Notes under the pieces: model-generated
Told to the model about the DNA's origin: nothing
Databases searched by the model: none
The model's input: the letters and a program-made list of their open reading frames with translations, nothing else
Shown: piece after piece, positions 54,081 to 63,983 of the stretch
Position numbering within the stretch: position 1 is the first letter of the stretch
How the letters are laid out: every line of letters begins with the position of its first letter
Assembly (NCBI RefSeq): GCF_000384815.1
Contig: NZ_ARQF01000021.1
Span: 124,001-188,000, forward strand
Length of the DNA stretch: 64,000 bases
Direction: 5' to 3'
From: Halodesulfovibrio aestuarii DSM 17919 = ATCC 29578
GTDB lineage: Bacteria; Desulfobacterota; Desulfovibrionia; Desulfovibrionales; Desulfovibrionaceae
Position numbers and translations under genes: made by a program

Positions 54081-56177
54081 ATGTTTCTGAACGAGCATTT
54101 GAGCAAGAAGTTGTTTGGCGAGGCTGGAATTACTACCCCAGAGGGAACTCTTTTAACACCTGATTCTATAGTTGTTCCTGATCATATGAGTCCACCGTGG
54201 TACCTTAAAGCACAGGTTCTGACTGGCGGACGCGGGAAAGCCGGTGGTATTTTGCGGGCGGATAGTCCGGAAGAATTTTACCGAAAGGCTGAAAAAATTT
54301 TTACCATGGAAATCAAAGGCAATACGGTTCCCTTCATTCGGGTGGAGCAGGCAACCGATATTGCAAAAGAATGCTACCTTTCTTTTGTGCTCTCGCGTGA
54401 GCGCAAAGACCTTCTCTTCACAGTAAGCTCAGCAGGCGGGATTGAAGTTGAAACTTCTACGCAGGCAGCTAAGCCGCTTATTCAGCGGGTTCATCTTCTT
54501 TCCGGTTTGAAAGACCATCACTTGCGAGCCGCATTTTTTGAACTTGGTGTAGGCAAAGAGCATTATTCCGGATTCTGTGATCTCGTCAAAAAACTATACG
54601 GTGTTGTAGCTAAGTATGGCCTGCTTATGGCAGAAATAAATCCGCTCGTCATTACAGTACAGGGGGAGTGGGTGGCTCTTGATGGCAAGGTTGAACTTGA
54701 TGACAATGTGGTAGATCTGTATCCAGATAGTCTGGGAGACTACTATACTCCGGAGCATCATTCCCGCGAAGAAAACATCGCCCGTGAAGCAGGACTGAGT
54801 TATGTCCAGCTCAAAGGCTGGGTAGGGATTCTCGTTAACGGTGCCGGACTTGCTATGGCAACGATGGATTTGTTGAACTTCAAGGGATTAACCGCAGCAA
54901 ATTTTATGGACTTGGGGGGCGCAGCAGACAGGGAGCGTATTAAGCGTGCTCTTGATCTTTTATTCGGGAATGATGATGTGAAGGTGGTTTTTATTAACCT
55001 CTTCGGCGGCATTGTTTCCTGTAAAGAGGTCGGCACCGCGTTACTTGCAGTTCTCGGAGGAAAATCTGCACCGAAACCTATTGTTATACGTATGGCGGGA
55101 TTTGAGTCAGAAGAAGGTCGCGCATTGATGCAGGAGTCCTCCGTAGAAAATGTCTATATTGCCAGTGAAATGAATGATGCACTTGAGAAATTGCATACGT
55201 TAAAACCTGCTGATGCACCCACTGTTGAATTTACTTTGGAAGAAGAATTGATGCCGCCGTTGATGCCCCCGTTTACTCGAACTGAAGTTGATAACATTCT
55301 GGGATTAAATGAAAATTCTCAAATTCTTGTTCAGGGTATTACAGGTAAAGTTGCGCAACGTCATGTTGCGCTGATGCAGGAGTACGGGACTAATATTGTA
55401 GCTGGCGTCACACCTTTCAAAGGTGGGCAGGAGGTGATGGGGGTACCCGTGTATAACTCGGTGCATGAAGCAAAAAAACATCATCGTATTGATGCTTCAA
55501 TTATCTTTGTACCTGCTGCGTTTGCTGCCGATGCGGTTGCTGAGTCAGCAACTGAAGAGATTCCATGGGTTATCTGTATTACTGAAGGGATTGCGCAGGC
55601 CAGCATGTTGTCTGCATTGAAAGATGTGGCTGGCACCAGAACGCGGGTCATCGGCCCTAACACTCCGGGGGTTATTGTTCCGGGACAGTGCAAAATTGGT
55701 ATTATGCCAGCGAACGTTTTTACTGCTGGCAATGTAGCTATTTTTTCTCGATCAGGTACTCTGACATATGAAGCTGCAGATAGACTTTCGCAGGCCGGAA
55801 TTGGTCAATCCATTTGTGTAGGGATTGGCGGTGACTCTTTTATTGGAACAAGTTTTACTGATCTTTTCAAACTGGTACGTAATGACGATAATACGCATGC
55901 AGTACTTATTTTGGGTGAAGTCGGCGGAACAGCGGAAGAAGAGCTTGCCCGCTATGTGATGATGACTGGTTTTGAAAAGCCGGTTGTATCCTTTATTGCA
56001 GCCCGAACTGCCCCTCCCGGAAAACGTCTTGGTCATGCCGGAGCTATACTGGATGAAAAGTCCGGCGGTATTGAAGGAAAACTACAAGCCATGCGTGATG
56101 CAGGTTTTGTTATCAGTCCTGATCTTGGACAGCTTCCAAAGCTGGTTAAGGAGATTTTAGACGGTAGCGCAAAATAG
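54081..56177 (+). CDS. Fused succinyl-CoA-ligase-like beta-alpha protein
   Basis: 698 residues. The first 390 resemble the SucC beta subunit/ATP-grasp (LKAQVLTGGRGKAGGI, AEINPLVIT, NLFGGIVSCKEVGTA) and the last 300 resemble the SucD alpha subunit (ILVQGITGKVAQRHV, FIPAN-type VIGPNTPGV, SRSGTLTYEAADRLSQ, GEVGGTAEEE, and the phosphohistidine motif RLGHAGAI). So it is a single-chain acyl-CoA ligase (NDP-forming type), beta then alpha. It could form succinyl- or acetyl-CoA/ATP. GGAG lies upstream of the ATG. Alone, with a terminator at 56263. Confidence 0.88.
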   Translation: MFLNEHLSKKLFGEAGITTPEGTLLTPDSIVVPDHMSPPWYLKAQVLTGGRGKAGGILRADSPEEFYRKAEKIFTMEIKGNTVPFIRVEQATDIAKECYLSFVLSRERKDLLFTVSSAGGIEVETSTQAAKPLIQRVHLLSGLKDHHLRAAFFELGVGKEHYSGFCDLVKKLYGVVAKYGLLMAEINPLVITVQGEWVALDGKVELDDNVVDLYPDSLGDYYTPEHHSREENIAREAGLSYVQLKGWVGILVNGAGLAMATMDLLNFKGLTAANFMDLGGAADRERIKRALDLLFGNDDVKVVFINLFGGIVSCKEVGTALLAVLGGKSAPKPIVIRMAGFESEEGRALMQESSVENVYIASEMNDALEKLHTLKPADAPTVEFTLEEELMPPLMPPFTRTEVDNILGLNENSQILVQGITGKVAQRHVALMQEYGTNIVAGVTPFKGGQEVMGVPVYNSVHEAKKHHRIDASIIFVPAAFAADAVAESATEEIPWVICITEGIAQASMLSALKDVAGTRTRVIGPNTPGVIVPGQCKIGIMPANVFTAGNVAIFSRSGTLTYEAADRLSQAGIGQSICVGIGGDSFIGTSFTDLFKLVRNDDNTHAVLILGEVGGTAEEELARYVMMTGFEKPVVSFIAARTAPPGKRLGHAGAILDEKSGGIEGKLQAMRDAGFVISPDLGQLPKLVKEILDGSAK

Positions 56178-56262
56178 ATAGAGCATATTTGCCCGTTTTT
56201 GTGCGTATCTATGCGTTTTTTTAAAGTCATTATGAAGACAGAATTAGCTTGTAAAGGTGAAT

Positions 56263-56298
56263 AAAAAAAGAGGGAACCATATGGTTCCCTCTTTTTTT
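56263..56298. terminator. Bidirectional terminator, fused CoA ligase / SNF2 gene
   Basis: Arms AAAGAGGGAACCAT and ATGGTTCCCTCTTT with A and T runs; lies between convergent genes. Confidence 0.93.
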
Positions 56299-56317
56299 AT
56301 CGCTTATTTTTGCTGGG

Positions 56318-59300
56318 CTAAATATCGAACAGCATTTCAAGATCATCTCTGGTGAGTGACTTCCATGCTTCCTTACCGGGAATAATAGAATCAGCCACAC
56401 CTTTTTTCATGTCCTGAAGTTTGAGGATTTTTTCTTCAACAGTATTCTGACAAATCATTTTGTATGAGAATACCTGAGATTTCTGACCAATACGGTGAGC
56501 ACGGTCAGTTGCCTGATCTTCAACAGCAGGGTTCCACCAAGGATCGTAGTGAATAACGTAGTCGGCACTTGTCAGGTTAAGACCAGTACCGCCTGCTTTC
56601 AGAGAGATAAGGAAGATAGGAATATCCGGTGAATCGTTAAACCTGTCTACCTGATCAAAACGGTCTTTGGATGTACCATCAAGGTACGCGTACGGAATAT
56701 CTGCAATCTGCAACCATGAACGGATAATGTGCAGCATGGATACAAACTGTGAAAAGACCAGTACCTTATGACCTTCTGCAACAATGTCAGTAATCATGTC
56801 CTTGAATGCATCAAACTTACCGGAAGGCAGGTTTGTGGTAAATCCAGGCATGTTGAGATTGAGAAGGCGTGGGTGACAACATATCTGACGAAGTTTAAGA
56901 AGCGCATCCAGAATCGACATCTGGCTTTTTGCAAGGCCTCTTTCGTCCACGTCAGACATAACCTGTTCTTTAAGCTTGGCAGCCAAGGCGCCATAAAGCT
57001 CTGCCTGTTCTTCAGCAAGTGCACAGTACTGAACGTTTTCAATTTTAGGCGGCAGGTCTTTTGCCACTTCTGCCTTTGTACGGCGTAAAATAAATGGTTT
57101 TACGCGGGTACGCAGTTGGTCGATTGTTTCTTCGTCCCCGTCTTTGATCGGCTTTACAATGCCACGCTGGAAGGCGTGTTGTGAGCCAAGGAAGCCCGGC
57201 ATTAAGAACTCAAAGAGTGACCACAGCTCGAACAGGTTGTTTTCAATCGGGGTACCGGAGAGACAGAGTCTCTGCTTGGCGTTGATCTTACGAACAGAAC
57301 GGGCTGTAATTGTGTTCGGGTTCTTAATGTTTTGTGCTTCATCAAGAATGATAGAGTTGAACTCATAATTCTGTAATTCTTCAAGATCTCTGCGAAGTAA
57401 GGCGTATGTTGTTACAACCAAATCTGAGTCGTTGATTTGTTTGAACATGTTCTCACGACGGGTACCGTAGATAATAAGGCGTTTAAGTTCAGGAACGAAC
57501 TTTGATGCCTCACGGTCCCAGTTGGGAAGAACAGATGTTGGTACAACAATAAGGTTAGGGCCGGTATCACCACGTTCTACCATGTGTTGAATAAAGGAAA
57601 GAGTCTGAATGGTTTTACCAAGCCCCATTTCGTCAGCAAGGATGCCGCCGAAACCATATTCGCGCAGGAAGTTAAGGTAACTGAGCCCCTGTTGCTGGTA
57701 TCCTCGAAGTGTAGCCTGCAGACCTGCCGGTGGAGCAACTGTAGAAATTTCCTTAAAGGTGTGAATTTTCTCACGCAGTGTGTCCCAGAAACCATCTGTT
57801 TCAACTTCCGGAAGATCATCAAGCAGGTTGTCCAATACTGGCGCTTCATATTGTTCAAACCGCTGCTGTGGTGGTTGTTCAGGATCAAGCCCCATCGCAC
57901 GCAGTTTGTGTGCAACTTTTTCAAGCCATGATTCAGGGAGACTGGTGTAAGACCCGTCTTTCAACTGAACATAGCGTTTACCCTGTGACCAAGCCTTCCA
58001 AATAAGATCAATCGGAACTTTCTGACCGTCGTAATCAACTTCGATATCAAGAGAGAACCATTTTTCATCTTCATTGGATTCCACTGTGGCATTAATAACC
58101 GGAGTGGCAAGACGAACCTTGTACTTGGAGAGCGCTTTTTCACCGAAGACCCGGTACTGCTCAATAAGTTTAGGATACGCATCCAAAAGGAATGTAATGG
58201 CTTCTTCTGGTTCCAGAAACCAGATACGGTTGTTACGAGGCTGGAAGTTCATTTCAAGCAGTTTTTCTGCGAGCGATGCCTCTTCGTCTTGCATGCGACG
58301 AATAAGGTAGGTTGTGCCCTCGAAAGGATAGCTGCCTGTCATAAATTCAGGGTTAGGGCCTGGAAGCAGGAATTCACCATGAATTGTCTCATAAAAGTTC
58401 TGGATTTCCAAAGTAAGCAGTGAGCCTTCTTCGTCAAGAAAAAGCTTCGGATTGTATGTGCCAGGAACAAAAATAGGTTCCATATGCTCCAGAAACTTTT
58501 CCGGCTCGTGTAGATCAGATGTCGGGAACTGCGTCCAGACTCGATCAAGAAATTCAGGAATATCGTCACGGCTGACATAAGGAGGATGCTGCACAAGATC
58601 CTGAACAAGTACGGAGTCCAGTGTCGTATGAACAGGGTGGAAGCCCTTTTTCCAGCAGACCCACAACGGCATTTGCCCGTGAAACGATACGTCCTCTTCA
58701 GTGATCGATAAAGGTTGCTTACCGCTTCCCTCGATCATTACTGCAAAAGTGAGCCCTGCATCTTCAAGGTTCGGTTTGAGCTTAAGCTGCATGGTTGTTG
58801 TTTCAATACGGCATGGCTTATCTGTGTCCTGCCAGAACAAGTAATACTCGTTTTTAACAGTCCATAGAAACCATGTAAGCAGCCCGTCGGGAATCTCAAC
58901 ACGATGCCCGAAGTAGTCGTTGTATTTACCGACTTGTTCCAGCAATTCAGCAAGACCGGGAGTCTGTTCATGCCAGTCCGGATGGTCAAGAAGTTGCTGG
59001 ATTGTTATTTCGTTATGTACGCTGGACAGGCCGGATTTGTTCTGCCTCGCACGGAAGAACGAAACCTGCAGTCTGCCCGGTTCAGGGTGAAAACGGTAAA
59101 GAAGGTAATGTCTACCGGCCTCAGGTTCGAGTTCGGTGCTAAAGTAGGATCTGAAGTTTTGTCTCCAGTCAGAACGCGGCTTTGCTGGTGCAGCTTCTGT
59201 TGTCTCCCCCTCTTCAAGTGAAGGGATAAACTTAAGAGCAGCAGCGCCGACGTGACGGCACGCACCGGAAAATGCCTCAGGACAGTTACAGATGAAGTTT

Positions 59301-59521
59301 GTGGAATTCTCATGGAAATCCAACGAGATTTTCGGAGAATAGATCTGAAAATCTTCACCTTGAACTGTACCGGAGATATCCCAGTACCCGTCCCCTTTTT
59401 TAACACTAATCTTTTGGACTCCACCGGAGTCTAAAAGATATTGGGAACCTTCGATAATATATTCTGGAATGGTATTTGATACCAATTCATGAAGCAATTT
59501 TTTTGCGGAAGCCTCATCCAT
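56318..59521 (-). CDS. SWIM zinc-finger SNF2/Rad54-type helicase
   Basis: 1067 residues. A SWIM zinc finger near residue 98 (CNCPEAFSGACRHVG) is followed by a long middle region and a C-terminal SNF2 ATPase core: ADEMGLGKTIQ (Walker A), LDEAQNIKN, LSGTPIENNLFELWSLF, and the helicase C part SLKAGGTGLNLTSADYVIHYD, ATDRAHRIGQ. This SWIM-SNF2 arrangement is common as a bacterial chromosome-associated protein of uncertain function. AAGGAG lies about ten bases before the ATG. Single gene, convergent with the CoA ligase. Confidence 0.92.
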   Translation of the reverse strand: MDEASAKKLLHELVSNTIPEYIIEGSQYLLDSGGVQKISVKKGDGYWDISGTVQGEDFQIYSPKISLDFHENSTNFICNCPEAFSGACRHVGAAALKFIPSLEEGETTEAAPAKPRSDWRQNFRSYFSTELEPEAGRHYLLYRFHPEPGRLQVSFFRARQNKSGLSSVHNEITIQQLLDHPDWHEQTPGLAELLEQVGKYNDYFGHRVEIPDGLLTWFLWTVKNEYYLFWQDTDKPCRIETTTMQLKLKPNLEDAGLTFAVMIEGSGKQPLSITEEDVSFHGQMPLWVCWKKGFHPVHTTLDSVLVQDLVQHPPYVSRDDIPEFLDRVWTQFPTSDLHEPEKFLEHMEPIFVPGTYNPKLFLDEEGSLLTLEIQNFYETIHGEFLLPGPNPEFMTGSYPFEGTTYLIRRMQDEEASLAEKLLEMNFQPRNNRIWFLEPEEAITFLLDAYPKLIEQYRVFGEKALSKYKVRLATPVINATVESNEDEKWFSLDIEVDYDGQKVPIDLIWKAWSQGKRYVQLKDGSYTSLPESWLEKVAHKLRAMGLDPEQPPQQRFEQYEAPVLDNLLDDLPEVETDGFWDTLREKIHTFKEISTVAPPAGLQATLRGYQQQGLSYLNFLREYGFGGILADEMGLGKTIQTLSFIQHMVERGDTGPNLIVVPTSVLPNWDREASKFVPELKRLIIYGTRRENMFKQINDSDLVVTTYALLRRDLEELQNYEFNSIILDEAQNIKNPNTITARSVRKINAKQRLCLSGTPIENNLFELWSLFEFLMPGFLGSQHAFQRGIVKPIKDGDEETIDQLRTRVKPFILRRTKAEVAKDLPPKIENVQYCALAEEQAELYGALAAKLKEQVMSDVDERGLAKSQMSILDALLKLRQICCHPRLLNLNMPGFTTNLPSGKFDAFKDMITDIVAEGHKVLVFSQFVSMLHIIRSWLQIADIPYAYLDGTSKDRFDQVDRFNDSPDIPIFLISLKAGGTGLNLTSADYVIHYDPWWNPAVEDQATDRAHRIGQKSQVFSYKMICQNTVEEKILKLQDMKKGVADSIIPGKEAWKSLTRDDLEMLFDI

Positions 59522-59730
59522 CTACATATGCTCCTTGTGGAGTATGGAACATCCCTAAAGGGGTGCCCTGCTATGTTACCCTATAGCAAGAGGGGCATAA
59601 GGTTGTTCAAAATTCAATCAGTTTTCAATAGGGTAGAAGTTTGTTAGCGTGACTTTTACCGTCTGAAATGTTTCGTCCCGTATCTACTCAGGATACTCTA
59701 TCTGATGATTTTGGCAATAGTGAGGATGCT

Positions 59731-61425
59731 ATGTATTGCGGTTTGCAAAATAGAGTGCTTTTATGCGTACTGTTATGTTTTCTCTTTTTAACAGGTTGCA
59801 GTTCTCCTGCTGAAAAAAAGCACTCTGCATCCAACTCGACGACGTCTGCTGGCAAGCAATCCGCACGAGCCGTTGGCGACAATACAACAAATATTCAGAA
59901 ACCGGAATACGGTGGGCGCATTATTTTAGGCTCAATAGGCGATATAACAAATATGATCCCTATGCTGAGTTCCGATGCTGGCTCTCATGAAGTTGCTTCT
60001 CACATTTATGTGTCCCCTCTAAAGTATGATAAAGACTTGAATATTGTTCCATATGCAGCGGAATCATTTGAAGTTTTAGATGAAGGGAAAAAAATACGTA
60101 TCACGATGCGTAAAGATGTTATGTGGGAAGACGGTGTACCACTTACTGCGGAAGATGTAGAATTTACATACAAATTATATATCGATCCGAATACTCCTAC
60201 AGCGTATGCACAAGATTATCTTTTAGTAAAAAAGTTTACTCTTATAGATAAATACACCTTTGAAGCAACATACGAAAAGCCACTTGCCCGTATTTTGTTA
60301 AGTTGGATGCTTGATATCCTGCCTAAACACCTGCTTGAAGGTAAGGATATTTCTAACTCTCCGCTCTCTGAAAAGCCCATTGGTGCAGGCCCGTTTAAGT
60401 TTAAACAGTGGGACAGGGGAGAAAAAGTTGTTCTTGAAGCAAGTGACACATATTTTCTCGGACGGCCATATCTGGACGAAATTGTGTACCGGGTTATTCC
60501 TGATATATCGACAATGTTTCTTGAGTTGAAATCCGGCAATATTGATATGATGACGCTAACGCCTCAACAGTACTTGTATCAGACGAATAGTGAGTTTTTT
60601 AAAGAGAATTTTGCAAAGTACAGATATCTCTCTTTCGGGTATTCTTTTATGGGATTCAATTTTAGAAACCAGCTGTTTAAAGATGCACGTGTTCGAAAAG
60701 CAATTTCTTATGCAATTGATAAGGAAGGGTTGGTAAAAGGCGTTCTGTTCGGTCAGGGTAAGCCTACGGTCGGACCGTACAAGCCGGGGACATGGGCCTA
60801 TAATACAAAGATAGAAGATTATGGATATCATCCTGAAAAAGCATTAGAATTGTTGAAGGAAGCTGGTTGGACTAAGAATAAAAATGGTGTCCTTGAGAGG
60901 GATGGCATACCGTTTATGTTCACCATTCTTACCAACCAAGGGAATGAAGAACGAATAAAAACTGCTACGATCATTCAAAGTCAGTTGAAAGATATTGGTA
61001 TTCAGGTCACTATTAGAACTGTTGAGTGGGCGGCATTTCTCAAAGAATTTTTGAATAAGGGACGCTTTGACGCACTTATTTTGGGGTGGAATATTCTTCA
61101 GGATCCGGATATTTCAATGGTTTGGCACTCTTCACAGGCTGAAGAGGGTGGTTTGAACTTTATTAAATATATTAATCCGGAACTGGATAAATGGCTTGAA
61201 GTTGGTCGTAACACACTTGATATGAACGTGCGGAAGAAAGCATATGACCGTGTGCAGGAAATTTTGCATACGGATCAGCCTTACTGCTTCTTGTTCGTTT
61301 CATATTCATTACCGATCATTAGCAAGCGATTTAAAGGAATTGAGCCTGCACCAGCAGGTATTACGCATAATTTAGACCGATGGTGGGTTCCTAAAAGCCA
61401 GAGGCGTTACGAGGTTGCAAACTAA
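59731..61425 (+). CDS. Peptide/oligopeptide ABC transporter binding lipoprotein
   Basis: 564 residues. A lipoprotein signal (LLCFLFLTGCSSPAE, lipobox cysteine near residue 22) is followed by a low-complexity Ser/Lys linker and a family 5 binding domain: YGGRIILGSIGDI, DKEGLVKGVLFGQGK, ALILGWNILQDPDISMVWHS. I chose the ATG at 59731 because GAGGATGCT precedes it and the lipobox follows. The open frame extends 21 codons upstream. No permease or ATPase genes are adjacent; the (p)ppGpp synthetase gene begins 3 bases later. Confidence 0.9.
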   Translation: MYCGLQNRVLLCVLLCFLFLTGCSSPAEKKHSASNSTTSAGKQSARAVGDNTTNIQKPEYGGRIILGSIGDITNMIPMLSSDAGSHEVASHIYVSPLKYDKDLNIVPYAAESFEVLDEGKKIRITMRKDVMWEDGVPLTAEDVEFTYKLYIDPNTPTAYAQDYLLVKKFTLIDKYTFEATYEKPLARILLSWMLDILPKHLLEGKDISNSPLSEKPIGAGPFKFKQWDRGEKVVLEASDTYFLGRPYLDEIVYRVIPDISTMFLELKSGNIDMMTLTPQQYLYQTNSEFFKENFAKYRYLSFGYSFMGFNFRNQLFKDARVRKAISYAIDKEGLVKGVLFGQGKPTVGPYKPGTWAYNTKIEDYGYHPEKALELLKEAGWTKNKNGVLERDGIPFMFTILTNQGNEERIKTATIIQSQLKDIGIQVTIRTVEWAAFLKEFLNKGRFDALILGWNILQDPDISMVWHSSQAEEGGLNFIKYINPELDKWLEVGRNTLDMNVRKKAYDRVQEILHTDQPYCFLFVSYSLPIISKRFKGIEPAPAGITHNLDRWWVPKSQRRYEVAN

Positions 61426-61428
61426 TCC

Positions 61429-63582
61429 ATGATCAGGATTCAGGAAATTTTAGATAAAGTAACAGAGCTGCGCCCAGATGCGGATGTGGCTTTGATTCAG
61501 AAAGCGTACGTGTTTTCTGCTGCTGCGCATGCTGGCCAGACTCGTCTTTCCGGTGAGCCGTATTTGTCGCATCCGCTTTCAGTCGCTTACGAGCTTGCCT
61601 GTATGCGCATGGATGATGTTTCCATTGCTGCGGGGTTACTGCATGATACGGTAGAGGATACGTCTGCTACAATTGAAGGTATTGATGCACAGTTTGGTGA
61701 GGAAGTTGCAGATGTTGTCGATGGCGTAACTAAAATTAGCTTGATGACGTTTGAAAGCAAGGAAGCGGCTCAGGCGGAAAATATCCGCAAAATGATTCTT
61801 GCAATGGCGGAAGATATACGCGTTCTTATTGTTAAGCTCGCGGACAGAGTGCACAATATGCGCACTCTGGACTTCCAGAAGACTCATAAGCAAAAACTCA
61901 TTTCGCAAGAAACTATGGATATATATGTCCCTCTTGCGAACCGTCTCGGCCTGCACCGTATTAAACTGGAACTGGAAGATTTAAGTTTCCGGTACCTGCG
62001 TCCGGAAGTATTTAACTCCATCACTGAATGGCTGGAAGAAAATAGAAGGTCCGGACAGGATTACATTCAGAGCGTTATCCAGCTGCTTTCGTCAATGATG
62101 GGGGATAACAATATCAAGGCCCAGATTAAGGGGCGCATTAAATACCGTTATTCCATCTATCGTAAGATGGAACAACAGAACCTTACCCTTGACCAAGTTC
62201 ACGATATTATTGCCTTCCGTGTTATTGTTAAGGATGTGCGTGACTGCTATGCGGTGCTTGGGCTGGTTCATGCCATGTGGAAGCCTGTTCATGGTAGATT
62301 TAAAGATTACATCTCCATGCCTAAGGCAAACATGTATCAGAGTCTTCATACTACAGTTATGGGGCCGGAAGGCGAGCGCATTGAAATTCAGATTCGTACT
62401 GAAGAAATGGATCAGATGGCTGAATTCGGTGTTGCTTCTCACTGGCTGTATAAAGAAGGTGGCGGCGGACGGTTAAAAGCCCGCGATGTTCAGCAGTTTA
62501 CATGGCTTCGTGAGTTGCTTGACTGGCAGAAAATGGAAACGGACTCAAAAGAGTTTATGCGCTCTCTGAAGTTCGATCTATTTAAAGACGAAGTTTATGT
62601 ATTTACCCCCGGGGGGGATGTAAAAGAACTACCTGAGGAAGCAAGTCCGGTTGATTTTGCGTACATGATTCACACTCAGGTTGGTGATAAATGTTCCGGT
62701 GCAAAGGTTAACGGCAAACTTGTTCCGCTCTCTACTCCGTTGAAAAATGGTGATACCGTTGAAATTATTACAGACCAACACAGGCATCCCAGCCGCGATT
62801 GGTTGCGTTTTGTAAAGACAGCAAAAGCACGTACCCGTATTAATCACTTTATTCGTACCGAAGAGCGCACCCGTTCCATCAGCCTTGGTAAAGAGATGTT
62901 GGAAAAACTGGGACGCCGTATGGATATCAACGTTCAGAAGGCTCTTAAAGAGGGCGCCTTTGAAGCTGTTGCGGAAGAATTTAACCTGAAGGAAGTAGAT
63001 GAACTACTTTCACATGTCGGGTATGCGCGCCTTACTCCCCGAAAAGTCCTTCAGCGCTTGCAGCCGAAAGAAATTTCGGAGCCGGAAGAAAAAGAAACTG
63101 TATCCCAGCCGGAAGTAAGAGGGGAACAGACTCATGCGAATAGTGTGGGTATTAAAGGGGTTGATGATGTACTGGTACGTTTTGCGCGCTGCTGTACTCC
63201 TGTTCCGGGCGAGGCGATTGTCGGCTTTATTAGTCGCGGACGCGGGGTAACAGTTCACACGTCAGACTGTCCTAATGTACAGAATCTTGAGGCAGAGCGT
63301 CTTATTTCTGTGTACTGGGATGGAACGGAAGACAAACCGTATCCTGCACGTATAAAAATGATTTCTAAGAACATCATGGGCATGATGGCGAAGGTTAGTG
63401 ACCTGCTGATGCAGGAAAAAGTGAACCTTGATGCTGGCATGTTCCATTCAATGGTCGATGGAATGTCAGAAATGGAGTTTACTGTAGAGGTGCGTGACGT
63501 TGCACATCTGTACAGAACAATTGATAAACTCCGTGCATTGGACGGAATGGTAGAAGTATCTAGACTTTCTTCTTCAGATTAA
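61429..63582 (+). CDS. rsh: Bifunctional (p)ppGpp synthetase/hydrolase (RelA/SpoT)
   Basis: 717 residues, the usual long form. HD hydrolase domain (HPLSVAYELACM, HDTVEDTS; residues about 45-150), RelA/SpoT synthetase (IAFRVIVKDVRDCYAVLG, GRFKDYISMPKANMYQSLHT), TGS domain (VYVFTPGGDVKELP) and C-terminal zinc-finger/ACT region (CCTPVPGEAIVGFISRGRGV, HMVDG). The RFKD loop and intact HD indicate a bifunctional enzyme. It begins three bases after the binding-protein stop, so it is probably cotranscribed. Terminator at 63670. Confidence 0.96.
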   Translation: MIRIQEILDKVTELRPDADVALIQKAYVFSAAAHAGQTRLSGEPYLSHPLSVAYELACMRMDDVSIAAGLLHDTVEDTSATIEGIDAQFGEEVADVVDGVTKISLMTFESKEAAQAENIRKMILAMAEDIRVLIVKLADRVHNMRTLDFQKTHKQKLISQETMDIYVPLANRLGLHRIKLELEDLSFRYLRPEVFNSITEWLEENRRSGQDYIQSVIQLLSSMMGDNNIKAQIKGRIKYRYSIYRKMEQQNLTLDQVHDIIAFRVIVKDVRDCYAVLGLVHAMWKPVHGRFKDYISMPKANMYQSLHTTVMGPEGERIEIQIRTEEMDQMAEFGVASHWLYKEGGGGRLKARDVQQFTWLRELLDWQKMETDSKEFMRSLKFDLFKDEVYVFTPGGDVKELPEEASPVDFAYMIHTQVGDKCSGAKVNGKLVPLSTPLKNGDTVEIITDQHRHPSRDWLRFVKTAKARTRINHFIRTEERTRSISLGKEMLEKLGRRMDINVQKALKEGAFEAVAEEFNLKEVDELLSHVGYARLTPRKVLQRLQPKEISEPEEKETVSQPEVRGEQTHANSVGIKGVDDVLVRFARCCTPVPGEAIVGFISRGRGVTVHTSDCPNVQNLEAERLISVYWDGTEDKPYPARIKMISKNIMGMMAKVSDLLMQEKVNLDAGMFHSMVDGMSEMEFTVEVRDVAHLYRTIDKLRALDGMVEVSRLSSSD

Positions 63583-63669
63583 TTTGCTTTTGCCGATATG
63601 AATTGTAGCCGCGGGCTGTTTGCGACTACACTTGTTACTCTGCAATGCATGTAGTTTTGTATAAAATGC

Positions 63670-63708
63670 AAAAGCCGCGATACCTAAAAATGGTTTCGTG
63701 GCTTTTTT
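63670..63708 (+). terminator. Terminator of the binding-protein/rsh unit
   Basis: Arms AAAAGCCGCGATACC and GGTTTCGTGGCTTTT (with one or two mismatches) around TAAAAAT, then TTTTTT. Confidence 0.8.
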
Positions 63709-63983
63709 ATTCTTGTTACTGGATTCATTGCTGTTGCAGACAGTGAAAAGCTCTATACGGATTTGTTCTTTTTTATGTAAGCCATACTTGCATGGCTGTA
63801 GTCGGCACTGCACTAAAGTGTGCTAATAGCTCATTTTGCCTTCCAATAGAGATTAGTTGCCTATTGTAAAATAATTAGAATTCTCTATGGTGTTCTAAGG
63901 CAGGCTTTTAGCGATATGCAGTATGTTGCTGGAAGAATGTGCATACTGTACAGGTTCGTTGAAAATATGAACAGGAGATTCTG

